Counted from the first letter of the stretch, positions 1 through 8,697 are shown. The stretch is DNA of 64,000 bases from Streptomyces sp. TBY4 (GCF_024213195.1 NZ_JANAVF010000004.1:372001-436000), one strand, 5' to 3'. Numbers and translations: made by a program. Notes: a model not told the origin generated them from the letters alone.

Positions 1-497
1 CGATGAAGTCGATGTGGACCAAGGACGACATGCACAAGGTCGAGGCGCAGTTCCGCTTCTTCCCCGGCATCCAGTACAAGACGATCACCCGCCCCGGCCC
101 CAAGGGCGCCGAGGAGTACGAGCGCCAGGTCGGCGACCCCTCGACCCTGGCCTGGGAGCCCGCGTACGAGTTCGCATGGTCGGTGGCGGATTCGCAGGGG
201 GTCAAGAAGGTGCTGACGACGAAGGACGGCAAGCAGGCGCTCGTCCTGCGCGCCGTGCTGCGCGACGCCCGGCGCACCGAGGTGGCGCAGGTGCGCCAGG
301 AGCTCAAGAACCGGCCAGCGACGGGCCGTACGAAGATCCCCGGCGGCAAGCGCGTCACGTGTGACACCGGGATCTACACGGTGGAATGGTCGGTCACCCG
401 CACGGGCTACGGCACCCTCACCGGATCCCTGCCGTGGGACTCCAGCTGCGAGCAGTACCGCACGGCCTTCACGCCGAAGAACCAGGGCGCGAGCTAG
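1..497 (+). CDS. hypothetical protein, probably C-terminal part
   Basis: The open frame runs from the window edge to a TAG at 495-497. An ATG at position 3 would give 164 residues, but there is no room to see a ribosome binding site, so the gene most likely begins outside the window. The product is soluble-looking and mixed in charge, with two cysteines in the last third (in VTCDTG and SSCEQY) that could pair as a disulfide. I see no signal peptide or membrane segment in this part. I do not recognise the family. GC-rich third positions support real coding on this strand rather than the opposite one. Confidence 0.6.
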   Translation, partial: MKSMWTKDDMHKVEAQFRFFPGIQYKTITRPGPKGAEEYERQVGDPSTLAWEPAYEFAWSVADSQGVKKVLTTKDGKQALVLRAVLRDARRTEVAQVRQELKNRPATGRTKIPGGKRVTCDTGIYTVEWSVTRTGYGTLTGSLPWDSSCEQYRTAFTPKNQGAS

Positions 498-572
498 GCC
501 GCGGGGGTCGCGGGGGAGGGGGAGGGCCTGCCGCCCCGCGCGCCTTGTGGGCGCTCGCGGGCGACGGGGCCT

Positions 573-663
573 CGGCCTTGGATCAAGGCCGTACAGCCAT
601 CATGCCGCCCGGGGTGAGGTGCGGCAGGAGGCGAAGGTCCCTTCCGCCGGGGGCCTTCGGCGG
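573..663 (-). terminator. hairpin cluster after the sugar-binding lipoprotein gene
   Basis: Two short perfect hairpins lie between the convergent genes ending at 497 and 707: an 8-bp stem at 573-580/584-591 with loop GAT, and a 6-bp stem at 644-649/658-663. Neither has a long T tract, which is common for Streptomyces terminators. The role is inferred from position only. Confidence 0.4.
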
Positions 664-706
664 TTCTTCGGGTCGGCGCGGCGCTTCGCGTCGGCGGGGC
701 GCTGCG

Positions 707-2017
707 TCAGCGGCCCTTCCTGGCCTCGTTCGCCTTGGTGGAGATCTCCTCCAGGACCGCCTTCGGGTCGCCGGCGGGGTCCACGGCGCGGCCGATGTTG
801 CGCTTGATGGTGTCGCTGATGACCACCCAGGACGGGTCGTTGACCGGGTAGAGCTGCGCACCGCGCAGGGCGTTCAGGAACTGCTGGTCGTTCTTGTCCA
901 TGCCCGAGCTTCCGGCCAGGGTCCGGGAGGCCGAGACGGTGGACGGCAGCAGGTGGTAGCGGCCGGCGAAGTCCGCCAGGTTCTTGTCCCGGTAGACGAA
1001 GTCCAGGAACTTGCCGATCTCCTCGCGGTGGCCGTTCTGCTTGAAGGCCATCATCCAGTCGGCCACGCCCACGTTCGGCGGGACCTCCCCGGAGCCCAGC
1101 ATGTCCGAGACGGGCATCGCGACGGTGCCGACGGTGATCCCCTTGGCGCGCGCCTCGTGGGCGAGCTGCGGGTAGCCGTTGAGCATGCCGACCTGGCCGT
1201 TCTTGAAGGCTTCGAAGGCGTCGGCGCGGTTGAGCTGGGACGGGGGAACGGGGCCGAGCAGCCCGGGGGCGACCAGGTTCTCCTTGATCCACTTGAAGGT
1301 GTAGATGTTCTGGTCGGAGGCCAGGCTGTAGTTGCCGCTGCTGTCGGCGTAGCCGCCGCCGTTGCTGAGCTCCCAGATCATCGCCTCGGCGTGGGCCTCC
1401 TCCGGGCCCAGGGGCATGGCGAAGGGGGTCTTCACGCCCTTGGCCTTGAGCGCGACGGCCGCGGCCTTCAGGTCCTGCCAGGTCTTGGGCTGCCAGCCGC
1501 TCTTGGAGCCCTTCGGGATGACCCCGGCGTCGGTGAGCAGCTGCTCGTTGTAGAAGAGGAGGCGGCTGCTCGCCACGAAGGGCAGGCCGTAGAGGGTGTT
1601 GCGGACGGAGCCGGCGTCGGAGAGCGGCTTGAGGAAGTTCGCCTCGGCGGTGACCGAGAGGAGCTCGGGCGCCGAATAGAGCTTGCCCTGCGCCGCGAAG
1701 TCCGAGTAGCCGCCCATGAGGGCCATGTCCGGGGCGTTGCCGGCCTTGACCATGCGGGAGACTTCGCGGTCGATGTCGGCCCACGGCAGGAGCTCGACCT
1801 GCACCTTGATGCCCGGGTTCGAGGCGGCGAAATCAGCCGTCACCTTGTCCCAGAAAGCCTTGGAACTGGTGGCCGGGGTGTCCCCGTATTCGGCGGCGAC
1901 GAGACGGAGGGTGCCGTCTTCATCAGCGCTTCCGCCGGAGCTGCCGCAGCCGGCCAGCGGTATCAGCAGACCGAGCACGACCGTGGTGGCGGCCGCGCTG
2001 AAGATTCTTCGTCGCAC
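707..2017 (-). CDS. extracellular sugar-binding lipoprotein of an ABC transporter
   Basis: A 436-residue family 1 solute-binding protein. The N-terminus has arginines, a hydrophobic stretch and the lipobox LAGC around residues 21-24, so it should be exported, cleaved and lipidated on the outer face of the membrane. The body shows the usual pattern of sugar-binding proteins, for example NPGIKVQVELLPW near residue 70, GNAPDMALMGGY near 95 and the conserved FYNEQLLTDAG near 155. The start is a GTG with AGGGGAA about 8 nt upstream. No permease or ATPase gene lies beside it, so it is an orphan here and must work with a transporter encoded elsewhere. The ligand cannot be told from sequence. Confidence 0.93.
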   Translation of the reverse strand: MRRRIFSAAATTVVLGLLIPLAGCGSSGGSADEDGTLRLVAAEYGDTPATSSKAFWDKVTADFAASNPGIKVQVELLPWADIDREVSRMVKAGNAPDMALMGGYSDFAAQGKLYSAPELLSVTAEANFLKPLSDAGSVRNTLYGLPFVASSRLLFYNEQLLTDAGVIPKGSKSGWQPKTWQDLKAAAVALKAKGVKTPFAMPLGPEEAHAEAMIWELSNGGGYADSSGNYSLASDQNIYTFKWIKENLVAPGLLGPVPPSQLNRADAFEAFKNGQVGMLNGYPQLAHEARAKGITVGTVAMPVSDMLGSGEVPPNVGVADWMMAFKQNGHREEIGKFLDFVYRDKNLADFAGRYHLLPSTVSASRTLAGSSGMDKNDQQFLNALRGAQLYPVNDPSWVVISDTIKRNIGRAVDPAGDPKAVLEEISTKANEARKGR

Positions 2018-2314
2018 GGGTGTATTCCCCTGATTTTCTTTTGAGTCCCGTTATTACTTATGAGTTACTCCGGGCTGCGGTGTCCCTCAGTGGCCCGTTG
2101 GCCGGAATTCTCTCCTGAGGAAGGGCGGTTGGTTCCATTGGGTCGCCACTTATGGTCAATGCTCCAACTGCGGCATTTCTGAATGGTGTTTTCCGATATG
2201 TGATCCACAATTCGGACGCGCGTAGACATGCCGAAACGCCCGTTTCCGGCCATGGAGCGCGGCGGAACGGGTCGGAGCGGATCGGAACGGGTCGGAGGGG
2301 GAGCGGGCGGAGGA
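2018..2314. promoter_or_regulatory. AT-richer intergenic region with the lipoprotein gene promoter
   Basis: This 297-bp gap separates the starts and ends of two minus-strand genes. Bases around 2030-2240 are clearly richer in A and T than the surroundings, as expected for a promoter/operator region for the gene starting at 2017. I cannot fix the -10 and -35 boxes. Short frames inside have AT-rich third positions and are unlikely to be genes. Confidence 0.35.
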
Positions 2315-2932
2315 TCAGTCCGCGAAGTCGCCCGCGTACGGGTCGGGCTCGCCGGTTTCGGGGTTGCGCCCCTCCTGCCAGCGGCGCTGGGCTTTGCGCC
2401 AGTGCACGAAGCTGAGGTGGCCGCCGTCCCAGAAGGTGATGCTGACCGGGCTCACGTCGAACTCGTCGGAGCACAGCAGGTAGAGGAACTCGGCCATGCC
2501 GTACGGGTACACGGCGAAGGAGTCCGCGGTGTGCCGGCCGACCACCAGAACGGGCCAGCGGTCGGGGTCGGGGTCGGTCGTCAGCCAGCACAGGATGTCG
2601 GAGCCGCCGGTGACCCCCCAGGCGAGGATCGACTCCGGGTCCACATCGAAGGCGGCCCGGCCGCCCTCCGCCTCCCACACCTGGCGGGCGTTGGCCGTCT
2701 CCTCCGCCATCTGCGCGGGATCCCACTGGAGTCCGGGCTTGGGCAGCGGCAGCAGCACGCTCGCCTCGCCGTTGATCGAGCCCGCGCCGAAGCGGCCCAT
2801 GAAGGCGATGAAATCGGCGGGGAACCGACTGCCCCAGACGGCCTCGGCCGCCTGCCAGTCGATGTCCTCGTCGGCTCCGTGGGTCGCCGGCATGATCTGC
2901 TCCAGCGCTTTGATGCGCGCGTTCTCGGTCAT
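2315..2932 (-). CDS. SMI1/KNR4 (SUKH) family protein
   Basis: A 205-residue soluble acidic protein. It has the SUKH layout: FPADFIAFMGRFGAG near residue 37, an aromatic and acidic middle, and WPVLVVGRH followed by the FAVYPYGMAEFLY segment near residues 130-150. Proteins of this superfamily are widespread in Streptomyces and some act as immunity proteins to polymorphic toxins. No toxin gene is adjacent here, so a lone housekeeping or orphan role is equally possible. The ATG start at 2932 is preceded by a purine-rich GGGGAGC sequence. Confidence 0.75.
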   Translation of the reverse strand: MTENARIKALEQIMPATHGADEDIDWQAAEAVWGSRFPADFIAFMGRFGAGSINGEASVLLPLPKPGLQWDPAQMAEETANARQVWEAEGGRAAFDVDPESILAWGVTGGSDILCWLTTDPDPDRWPVLVVGRHTADSFAVYPYGMAEFLYLLCSDEFDVSPVSITFWDGGHLSFVHWRKAQRRWQEGRNPETGEPDPYAGDFAD

Positions 2933-2991
2933 GCCGCTCCCCTGCCACCCCAGCTCAACCGCCCCAACCTACCGCCGGTGCGGGGTGGCGC

Positions 2992-3411
2992 CTAGCGCGT
3001 CGTGAGACGTACTCCGAGCGTGGAGCCGACGCGCAGGCCCCAGGCGGCCATGGCCCCCGCCTCGGCCTCCAGGACGTGCCGGGCGCGCAGCCGGGGGAGG
3101 CCCAGGCGGCCGGGGGCCATGGTGGTCAGTGCGATGACGGTGAGCCGGCGGTCGAGGTGGGCCACGTCGATGGCGAAGCGCATCCGGAAGGTGTGCACGC
3201 TCGTGGCCGGGGTGAGGAGCATCGCCCCGTCGATCCCGTCCCGCCCGAGCAGCCCCCGGGTCCGGGCCCGGTAGGAGGCCGCCACCTCCAGCGGCACCTC
3301 CAGCCCCGCGTCCACCGGCTCTTCCCCCGGTACTGCCGGTCCCGTCCCCAGGTCGACGCAGAGCGTCGCCGCACCGTCGTGCCACCGCTGCCCGTTCCCC
3401 ATGCGGGCCAC
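2992..3411 (-). CDS. DUF192 family protein
   Basis: About 139 residues from the GTG at 3411, or three residues less from the ATG at 3402. DUF192 hallmarks are visible: a TRGLLGRDGIDGAMLL block (residues about 51-66), HTFRMRFAIDVAHLD (73-87) and a C-terminal VLEAEAGAMAAWGLRVG. The family adopts a small beta-barrel fold and has no settled function. Unlike many homologues there is no signal peptide, so it is predicted cytoplasmic. The start codon lies immediately beside a perfect 29-bp inverted repeat that occupies the normal ribosome binding position. Confidence 0.78.
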   Translation of the reverse strand: MARMGNGQRWHDGAATLCVDLGTGPAVPGEEPVDAGLEVPLEVAASYRARTRGLLGRDGIDGAMLLTPATSVHTFRMRFAIDVAHLDRRLTVIALTTMAPGRLGLPRLRARHVLEAEAGAMAAWGLRVGSTLGVRLTTR

Positions 3412-3486
3412 CCTAGGGGGTGTCCTGCCGGCCGGGCCGGGCTCGCGGCTCCCTGATCCGGCCCGGCCGGCAGGACACCCCCTAGG
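3412..3486. repeat. perfect 29-bp inverted repeat upstream of DUF192 gene
   Basis: Arms at 3412-3440 and 3458-3486 are exact reverse complements, separated by 17 nt, and each outer end is the palindrome CCTAGG. In the DUF192 transcript the hairpin would end right at the start codon and could hide the ribosome binding site. It could also be a remnant of a small REP-like element. Confidence 0.85.
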
Positions 3487-3659
3487 CGCCCGACCGCCCC
3501 CGGATCAGGGCTTCGGCGTCAAGGCGGCGCGCCCGGCGGGGTCACCCGGGGGAGGGAAGCCCGCGGGTTGGCCCGTACGGGCTCCCGCCGGGCCCCGCAA
3601 GGGATCCGGGGGCCGCCGTGGCTCTGCGCAGTGCTCCCGGACGGCTCCGGAGCGTAATC

Positions 3660-3758
3660 GTGTCGCAGTGATGCACGCAGCAGGCTTTACGAAGGGTTAT
3701 GGTGGAACCCCCCCCTCGGGCCGGTCCGTATCCCCCCCACGGACCGGCCCGTTTTTTT
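3660..3758 (+). ncRNA. candidate small RNA ending in an orphan terminator
   Basis: A classic intrinsic terminator sits on the plus strand although no plus-strand gene lies upstream of it; both flanking genes are on the minus strand. A transcript must therefore start somewhere in 3487-3717. The left boundary given is a guess, based on a TAATCG-like -10 near 3655; a second possible -10 (TATGGT) is at 3699. Function unknown. Confidence 0.35.
3717..3758 (+). terminator. strong Rho-independent terminator with T7 tail
   Basis: A 13-bp perfect GC-rich stem (3717-3729 with 3739-3751), a 9-nt loop, and seven consecutive T at 3752-3758. On the minus strand there is no T tract, so it points to a plus-strand transcript. 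Confidence 0.85.
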
Positions 3759-3811
3759 GTCTCCGCGCAGCGTCCGGGCACCGCCGGGCCGCCTCCGGGC
3801 AAAGGGGCAGG

Positions 3812-4849
3812 TCAGCCCCGCTGGGCCCAGATGTTGGCGCCGGGGGTGGACACCGCGAAGGAGTCGATCTCCTTGAGCTCCTCCTCCGACAGCGGCGCGC
3901 CGGACAGGGAAGCCACGTTCTCCTCGAGCTGCTTCACGCTCGACGCGCCGATCAGCGCCGAGGTCATCCGCTCGTCCCGCAGCACCCAGTTCAGCGCGAG
4001 CTGGGCCAGCGTCTGCCCGCGCCGCGCCGCGATCTCGTTCAGCCCGTTCAGCCGGCGCACGACCTCGTCCGACAGCAGGTCCGGGTTGAGGGACTTGCCC
4101 TGGGTGGCCCGCGAGCCCTCCGGGATGCCCTTGAGGTACTTGCCCGTCAGCAGCCCCTGCGCGAGCGGCACGAAGGAGATGCAGCCCATGCCGGCCTCCT
4201 CCAGGGTGTCCAGCAGGCCGTCGTCCTCCGTCCAGCGGTTGATCATGGAGTACGAGGGCTGGTGGATCAGCGGGCGCACGCCCATCTCCCGCAGCAGCCG
4301 GGCCGCCTCGGCCGTCTGCTCGGCGGTGTACGAGGACACGCCCACGTAGAGCGCCTTGCCCTGCTGGACCGCGGACGCCAGCGCGCCCATGGTCTCCTCC
4401 AGCGGGGTCTCCGGGTCGAAGCGGTGGGAGTAGAAGATGTCGACGTAGTCGACGCCCATCCGCTTCAGCGAGGCGTCCAGCGAGCCGAGCAGGTACTTGC
4501 GGCTGCCCCACTCGCCGTACGGGCCGGGGTGCATGAGGTAGCCGGCCTTGGTGGAGAGGACCAGCTCCTCGCGGTGGGACGCGAAGTCCTGCGCGAAGAT
4601 CTTGCCGAAGTTCAGCTCGGCCGAGCCGGGGGGCGGGCCGTAGTTGTTGGCCAGGTCGAAGTGGGTGACGCCCAGGTCGAAGGCCCGGCGCAGGATCGCC
4701 CGCTGGGACCCGAGGGACGCGTCGTCGCCGAAGTTGTGCCAGAGGCCGAGGGAGATCGCGGGGAGCTTGAGGCCGCTGTGGCCGGTGCGCCGGTACTCCA
4801 TGGAGTCGTAGCGCGAGGGCTCTGCCCGATAGGGATTGTTTTCAGTCAC
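3812..4849 (-). CDS. aldo/keto reductase, YghZ/Gpr type
   Basis: A 345-residue NADPH-dependent aldo/keto reductase closely resembling Escherichia coli YghZ (L-glyceraldehyde 3-phosphate reductase). The shared blocks include SLGLWHNFGDD, ITHFDLANNYGPPPGSAE-like residues with the catalytic Asp and Tyr, the Lys in STKAGY, the His in FYSHRFDP, and the cofactor-binding LIGASSVKQLEEN near the C-terminus. The start is the GTG at 4849, with GGAGG 7 nt upstream. Likely role: cytoplasmic reduction of reactive aldehydes such as methylglyoxal or glyceraldehyde 3-phosphate. It is transcribed divergently from the prenyltransferase gene. Confidence 0.92.
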   Translation of the reverse strand: MTENNPYRAEPSRYDSMEYRRTGHSGLKLPAISLGLWHNFGDDASLGSQRAILRRAFDLGVTHFDLANNYGPPPGSAELNFGKIFAQDFASHREELVLSTKAGYLMHPGPYGEWGSRKYLLGSLDASLKRMGVDYVDIFYSHRFDPETPLEETMGALASAVQQGKALYVGVSSYTAEQTAEAARLLREMGVRPLIHQPSYSMINRWTEDDGLLDTLEEAGMGCISFVPLAQGLLTGKYLKGIPEGSRATQGKSLNPDLLSDEVVRRLNGLNEIAARRGQTLAQLALNWVLRDERMTSALIGASSVKQLEENVASLSGAPLSEEELKEIDSFAVSTPGANIWAQRG

Positions 4850-4987
4850 GTTGTCCTCCCTATCACGGACTTGTGACAGGACCGAGTTGGGTGCCGGATC
4901 CCGTCGCGCAGTAATGTGGCGGTCTGTGGACTTGGGGGGGACCACCGCATTCCGCACGGGGGTATCGCTCGGAGGGGCTGGAAGATC

Positions 4988-5761
4988 GTGAAGCTGCGCG
5001 ACCTGGTACGCCGTCCTGTGTACAGGCTCTACGCACGCCGGGTGGAAGGCCGCATCGACCATGACGAGACGCCCAAGCACATCGGCGTGATCCTGGACGG
5101 GAACCGCCGCTGGGCGAAGGCGTCCGGAGGCACGACGGTGCAGGGCCATCAGGCCGGCGCCGACAAGATCTCCGAGATGCTGGGCTGGTGCACCGAGACG
5201 GACGTCGAGGTCGTCACCCTGTGGATGCTCTCCACGGACAACCTGGACCGGCCCGAGGTCGAGCTCCGCCCGCTGCTCAACATCATCGAGAACACCGTCC
5301 GCGGCCTCGCCGCCGACGGCCGCTGGCGCGTCCACCACGTCGGCAACCTCGACATCCTGCCCGCCGGCACCCAGAGCGTCCTGAAGGAGGCCGAGGAGGC
5401 CACCCGCGACATCGACGGAATACTCGTCAACGTCGCCGTCGGCTACGGCGGACGCCAGGAGATCGCCGACGCGGTCCGCTCCCTTCTGCTGGAGCACGCC
5501 TCGAAGGGCACCTCCTTCGAGGAGCTCGCCGAGATCCTCGACATCGAGCACATCTCGGAGCACCTCTACACGCGCGGCCAGCCCGACCCGGACCTGGTGA
5601 TCCGCACCAGCGGGGAGCAGCGGCTGTCCGGATTCATGCTGTGGCAGAGCGCCCACTCCGAGTACTACTTCTGCGAGGTCTTCTGGCCGGCCTTCCGCAA
5701 GGTCGACTTCCTGCGCGCCCTGCGCGACTACGCCGCCCGCCACCGGCGCTACGGCACCTGA
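4988..5761 (+). CDS. isoprenyl transferase (cis-prenyl diphosphate synthase)
   Basis: A 257-residue member of the UppS family. The first motif is [14 protein letters not shown] near residue 30, which carries the catalytic Asp. Later come LSTDNLDRP-like, [12 protein letters not shown] and [19 protein letters not shown], followed by the Mg-binding region. Sequence style and synteny resemble mycobacterial Rv1086, which makes short-chain Z,E-farnesyl diphosphate, rather than the main undecaprenyl synthase, but the chain length cannot be read from sequence. I chose the GTG at 4988 because [10 protein letters not shown] is the typical N-terminus of Streptomyces homologues; GGAAG lies 4 nt before it. 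The next gene is PhoH, as in mycobacteria. Confidence 0.9.
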   Translation: MKLRDLVRRPVYRLYARRVEGRIDHDETPKHIGVILDGNRRWAKASGGTTVQGHQAGADKISEMLGWCTETDVEVVTLWMLSTDNLDRPEVELRPLLNIIENTVRGLAADGRWRVHHVGNLDILPAGTQSVLKEAEEATRDIDGILVNVAVGYGGRQEIADAVRSLLLEHASKGTSFEELAEILDIEHISEHLYTRGQPDPDLVIRTSGEQRLSGFMLWQSAHSEYYFCEVFWPAFRKVDFLRALRDYAARHRRYGT

Positions 5762-6176
5762 CCCCGCCCGGCGGGGCCCCGTACGGCATCTGACCTGCGG
5801 TGGACCAACGCCCCCTCGGCACCTCACGGCGCGCCCGGAACCCTCCGCGGCGCGCCGTGCGCGTGTTCCCGTACGCCCTTCCCGTCCCGTCGGACCCTCC
5901 GCGCGAGGCCTTCACCAGGGATTCACCGAGCGTCCGTCATATGCCATGGCATGGCTGGACCCATTCGGGGAATATCCCTTGCAGGTCGACGCCCGATCCA
6001 CGGGTGTCGAATCTCAGCGGACGGCATGGGGTCGTCCGCCCGGGAGGCCCTTTGCACCAGGACGCACGTGCGGCTCGCACGGACGGAGTGGAGGGCCGGA
6101 AGTCGGCCCGCGCAGGGGTGCCGATGACCGGTCCGGTCTTCATGGCCCGACCTCTTCCGAGGGGGTACGTCCTTCC
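5762..6176 (+). promoter_or_regulatory. long intergenic leader upstream of phoH
   Basis: A 415-bp stretch without a convincing gene. It opens with a small hairpin (5762-5767/5771-5776) that may terminate the prenyltransferase transcript. A perfect 12-bp palindrome ATGCCATGGCAT lies at 5941-5952 and could be an operator. In mycobacteria a small antitoxin gene precedes phoH2, but the frame that overlaps the phoH start here does not look coding. Confidence 0.4.
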
Positions 6177-7493
6177 GTGGTGACCAGCACTAAGAGCCGC
6201 CTGCCCGACAGGCGGACCTACGTCCTCGACACCAGCGTCCTGCTGGCAGACCCCAACGCGATCTCCCGCTTCGACGAGCACGAGGTCGTGCTCCCGATCG
6301 TGGTGATCACCGAGCTGGAGGCAAAGAGGCACCATCCCGAACTCGGCTACTTCGCCCGTCAGGCCCTCCGCCTGCTCGACGACTTCCGGGTTCGCTACGG
6401 ACGCCTCGACGCACCCATCCCACTGGGCGATCTGGGCGGCACCCTGCGCGTCGAGCTCAACCACTCCGACCAGAGCGTCCTGCCCGCGGGCTTCCGGCTG
6501 GGGGACAACGATTCGCGGATCCTCGCGGTCGCGCGCAACCTCCAGGCCGAGGGCTACGACGTCACGGTCGTCTCGAAGGATCTTCCCCTGCGCATCAAGG
6601 CCTCCTCCGTGGGGCTGATCGCCGAGGAGTACCGCGCGGAGCTCGCGATCACCGATGCCGGCTGGACCGGCATGACCGAGCTGGCGCTCTCCGGTGAACA
6701 GGTGGACCTGCTCTTCTCCGAGGAGCGGCTCTACGTACCGGAGGCCGCGGAACTCCCCGTGCACACCGGTCTGGTCCTCCAGTCGGAGCGCGGCAAGGCG
6801 CTCGGCCGGGTCACGGCCGACGGCAACGTGAAGCTCGTACGGGGCGACCGCGAGGCCTTCGGGCTGCACGGCCGCAGTGCCGAGCAGCGGATCGCGCTCG
6901 ACCTCCTGCTCGACCCCGAGATCGGGATCATCTCGATGGGCGGCCGGGCCGGCACCGGAAAGTCGGCGCTGGCGCTGTGCGCGGGGCTGGAGGCCGTACT
7001 GGAGCGGAGGCAGCACCAGAAGGTGATGGTCTTCCGGCCGCTGTACGCGGTCGGCGGCCAGGACCTCGGCTACCTCCCCGGGGACGCCAACGAGAAGATG
7101 AGCCCCTGGGCCCAGGCGGTGTTCGACACCCTCTCGGCGGTCGCCGGGCGCGCGGTCATCGAGGAGGTGCTCAACCGCGGGATGCTGGAGGTCCTGCCGC
7201 TCACGCACATCCGGGGCCGCTCGCTGCACGACGCGTTCGTGATCGTGGACGAGGCGCAGTCCCTGGAGCGCAACGTCCTGCTGACCGTCCTGTCCCGCAT
7301 CGGCGCCAATTCGCGGGTGGTCCTCACCCACGACGTGGCCCAGCGGGACAACCTGAGGGTCGGCCGGTACGACGGAGTCGTCGCCGTGGTCGAGAAGCTG
7401 AAGGGGCATCCGCTCTTCGCCCACATCACGCTGACCCGCTCCGAGCGCTCCCCGATCGCCGCGCTGGTCACCGAGATGCTGGAGAACCTGTAG
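6177..7493 (+). CDS. PIN domain-PhoH family ATPase/ribonuclease (PhoH2)
   Basis: A 438-residue fusion. Residues about 10-140 are a PIN (VapC-like) RNase domain with the acidic residues in [18 protein letters not shown] and GDNDSRIL. Residues about 235-435 are a PhoH ATPase with Walker A GRAGTGKS, Walker [10 protein letters not shown], and a VVLTHDVAQ sensor. Family members unwind and cut RNA. The start could be either of the adjacent GTG codons at 6177 and 6180; GAGGGGG ends 11 nt before the first. The gene stands between the prenyltransferase and a secreted hydrolase and is followed by a hairpin at 7557-7599. Confidence 0.93.
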   Translation: MVTSTKSRLPDRRTYVLDTSVLLADPNAISRFDEHEVVLPIVVITELEAKRHHPELGYFARQALRLLDDFRVRYGRLDAPIPLGDLGGTLRVELNHSDQSVLPAGFRLGDNDSRILAVARNLQAEGYDVTVVSKDLPLRIKASSVGLIAEEYRAELAITDAGWTGMTELALSGEQVDLLFSEERLYVPEAAELPVHTGLVLQSERGKALGRVTADGNVKLVRGDREAFGLHGRSAEQRIALDLLLDPEIGIISMGGRAGTGKSALALCAGLEAVLERRQHQKVMVFRPLYAVGGQDLGYLPGDANEKMSPWAQAVFDTLSAVAGRAVIEEVLNRGMLEVLPLTHIRGRSLHDAFVIVDEAQSLERNVLLTVLSRIGANSRVVLTHDVAQRDNLRVGRYDGVVAVVEKLKGHPLFAHITLTRSERSPIAALVTEMLENL

Positions 7494-7556
7494 GCGGGCC
7501 CGGCGGCCCGCACGGGCCGCGAACCGGGTAAAACACCCATAGCGGGAAGGTGAGTT

Positions 7557-7599
7557 GGCGCCGTCCGGCAAAGGCGAGAGAGCCTAGCCGGGCGGCGCC
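7557..7599 (+). terminator. hairpin downstream of phoH
   Basis: A 13-bp stem (7557-7569 with 7587-7599, one G-U pair) with a small inner GGC/GCC stem in the loop, about 60 nt after the phoH stop. There is no T tract. Confidence 0.6.
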
Positions 7600-7845
7600 T
7601 CCGCGCACAGGGGTTTACCGAAACCAACGGCGACGCACCAGGTGTGACCTTTCCCACGCAACGGAGAATTGCCCTGCGGCGTCGAGGTCCGGCAGAGTCT
7701 GTTTTCCGTCAGGCCCCGCATACGGCACACCTGTATCTCCCGTGAGATGCAACCGCAGTACGCTAACTCCACAGTCGATCGCCGTATGCCGCCCGGAGCA
7801 TCACGCGGCACTCCCGCAAGGGAGTTGCCCACGGGCCCGCGCCTC

Positions 7846-7905
7846 CAGTGACCGCACCACCACGGAGGCCAGTGTCAGGGCACTATTGCGCCCGCGCGGT
7901 CACTG
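7846..7905 (+). promoter_or_regulatory. structured 5' leader of the SLT-like gene
   Basis: Arms CAGTGACCGC (7846-7855) and GCGGTCACTG (7896-7905) are perfectly complementary and enclose a second small AGTG/CACT stem. The structure ends 24 nt before the GTG start at 7930. The whole gap 7494-7929 holds no gene. A regulatory leader is plausible because Streptomyces muralytic genes often have one, but I could not match the conserved boxes of the c-di-AMP riboswitch. Confidence 0.4.
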
Positions 7906-7929
7906 CGGACGCTGCTGGAAGGAAACCGT

Positions 7930-8628
7930 GTGAGCCGGATCTCGGTTCGGGGATTCGCGGTGGCTTCGGCCACCGCCGTCACCACCGTCGGCGCCGTCGT
8001 GGGTGTTGCCACTGGCGACCCCGCCTCGAACGATCTCGAGACGACCGCGTCCGGGACGACTCTCCTCACTGACATCCCGGTCGGCCAGCAGGCGCAGGTC
8101 CAGAACGCGTCCCTGACGCAGCAGGCCGACTCCATCGCGCACGCCGCCGACGCCGATGCCAAGCGCTCGGCGGAGGAAGCCGCCCGCATCCAGGCCGCCG
8201 AGGACGCCAAGGCCAAGAAGGCCGAGGCGCAGAAGGCCGCCGACGAGCAGGCGAAGAAGGAGCGCGAGGAGAAGGAGCAGGCCGCCAGCCGTTCCACCGG
8301 CCGCGACGCCTCCTCCTTCACCCCCCAGGCGACCTACACGGTGGCCCAGGTCAAGGCGATCGCCCAGCAGATGGTCCCGGCGGGGCAGTTCCAGTGCTTC
8401 TCCCGGATCATCAACCAGGAATCCACCTGGAACTACCTGGCCGTGAACAAGTCCTCGGGCGCCTACGGCCTCGTCCAGGCCCTGCCCGGTTCGAAGATGT
8501 CCACGGCCGGCGCGGACTGGCGCACCAACCCCGCCACCCAGATCGAGTGGGGTCTGAACTACATGAACAAGCGGTACGGCAGCCCGTGCGGAGCCTGGAA
8601 CTTCCACCAGGCCAACGGCTGGTACTAG
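7930..8628 (+). CDS. secreted transglycosylase SLT-like protein
   Basis: A 232-residue exported protein. The N-terminus is a signal-like segment (residues 1-29). It is followed by a charged Ala/Lys/Glu-rich coiled stretch (about 60-120) and a C-terminal lysozyme-like domain (about 135-232) beginning TVAQVKAIAQQM and containing CFSRIINQESTWNYLAVN, in which the Glu is the likely catalytic residue. Two cysteines (FQCFSR and SPCGAW) may form a disulfide. The predicted role is peptidoglycan cleavage during growth or sporulation. The start is GTG with GGAAGG 5 nt before it. The leader is long and structured. Confidence 0.88.
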   Translation: MSRISVRGFAVASATAVTTVGAVVGVATGDPASNDLETTASGTTLLTDIPVGQQAQVQNASLTQQADSIAHAADADAKRSAEEAARIQAAEDAKAKKAEAQKAADEQAKKEREEKEQAASRSTGRDASSFTPQATYTVAQVKAIAQQMVPAGQFQCFSRIINQESTWNYLAVNKSSGAYGLVQALPGSKMSTAGADWRTNPATQIEWGLNYMNKRYGSPCGAWNFHQANGWY

Positions 8629-8665
8629 CCCCGCACGAGGAGCGCCCGCGCGCCTCGGCCCCGAA

Positions 8666-8697
8666 GAGCCCCGCACCGTTCCTACGGTGCGGGGCTC
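8666..8697 (+). terminator. terminator after the SLT-like gene
   Basis: Perfect 13-bp stem (8666-8678 with 8685-8697) with a 6-nt loop, 38 nt after the stop codon. Confidence 0.8.

Noticed and set aside
386-2044. Long plus-strand frame opposite the lipoprotein gene
   Set aside because: An antisense shadow caused by high GC; the protein on the other strand has a signal peptide, lipobox and family motifs.
2065-2253. Small minus-strand frame upstream of the sugar-binding lipoprotein gene
   Set aside because: AT-rich third positions unlike every neighbouring gene, and it lies in the promoter region.
5800-6183. Open frame overlapping the phoH start by a few bases, a possible antitoxin gene like mycobacterial phoAT
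   Set aside because: Composition is Pro/Arg-rich without a domain pattern, there is no ribosome binding site, and third-position bias does not support coding.
7494-7929. c-di-AMP (ydaO) riboswitch
   Set aside because: The conserved GGGGUNAAUC-like and CCCGACAGCU-like boxes could not be found on the sense strand.
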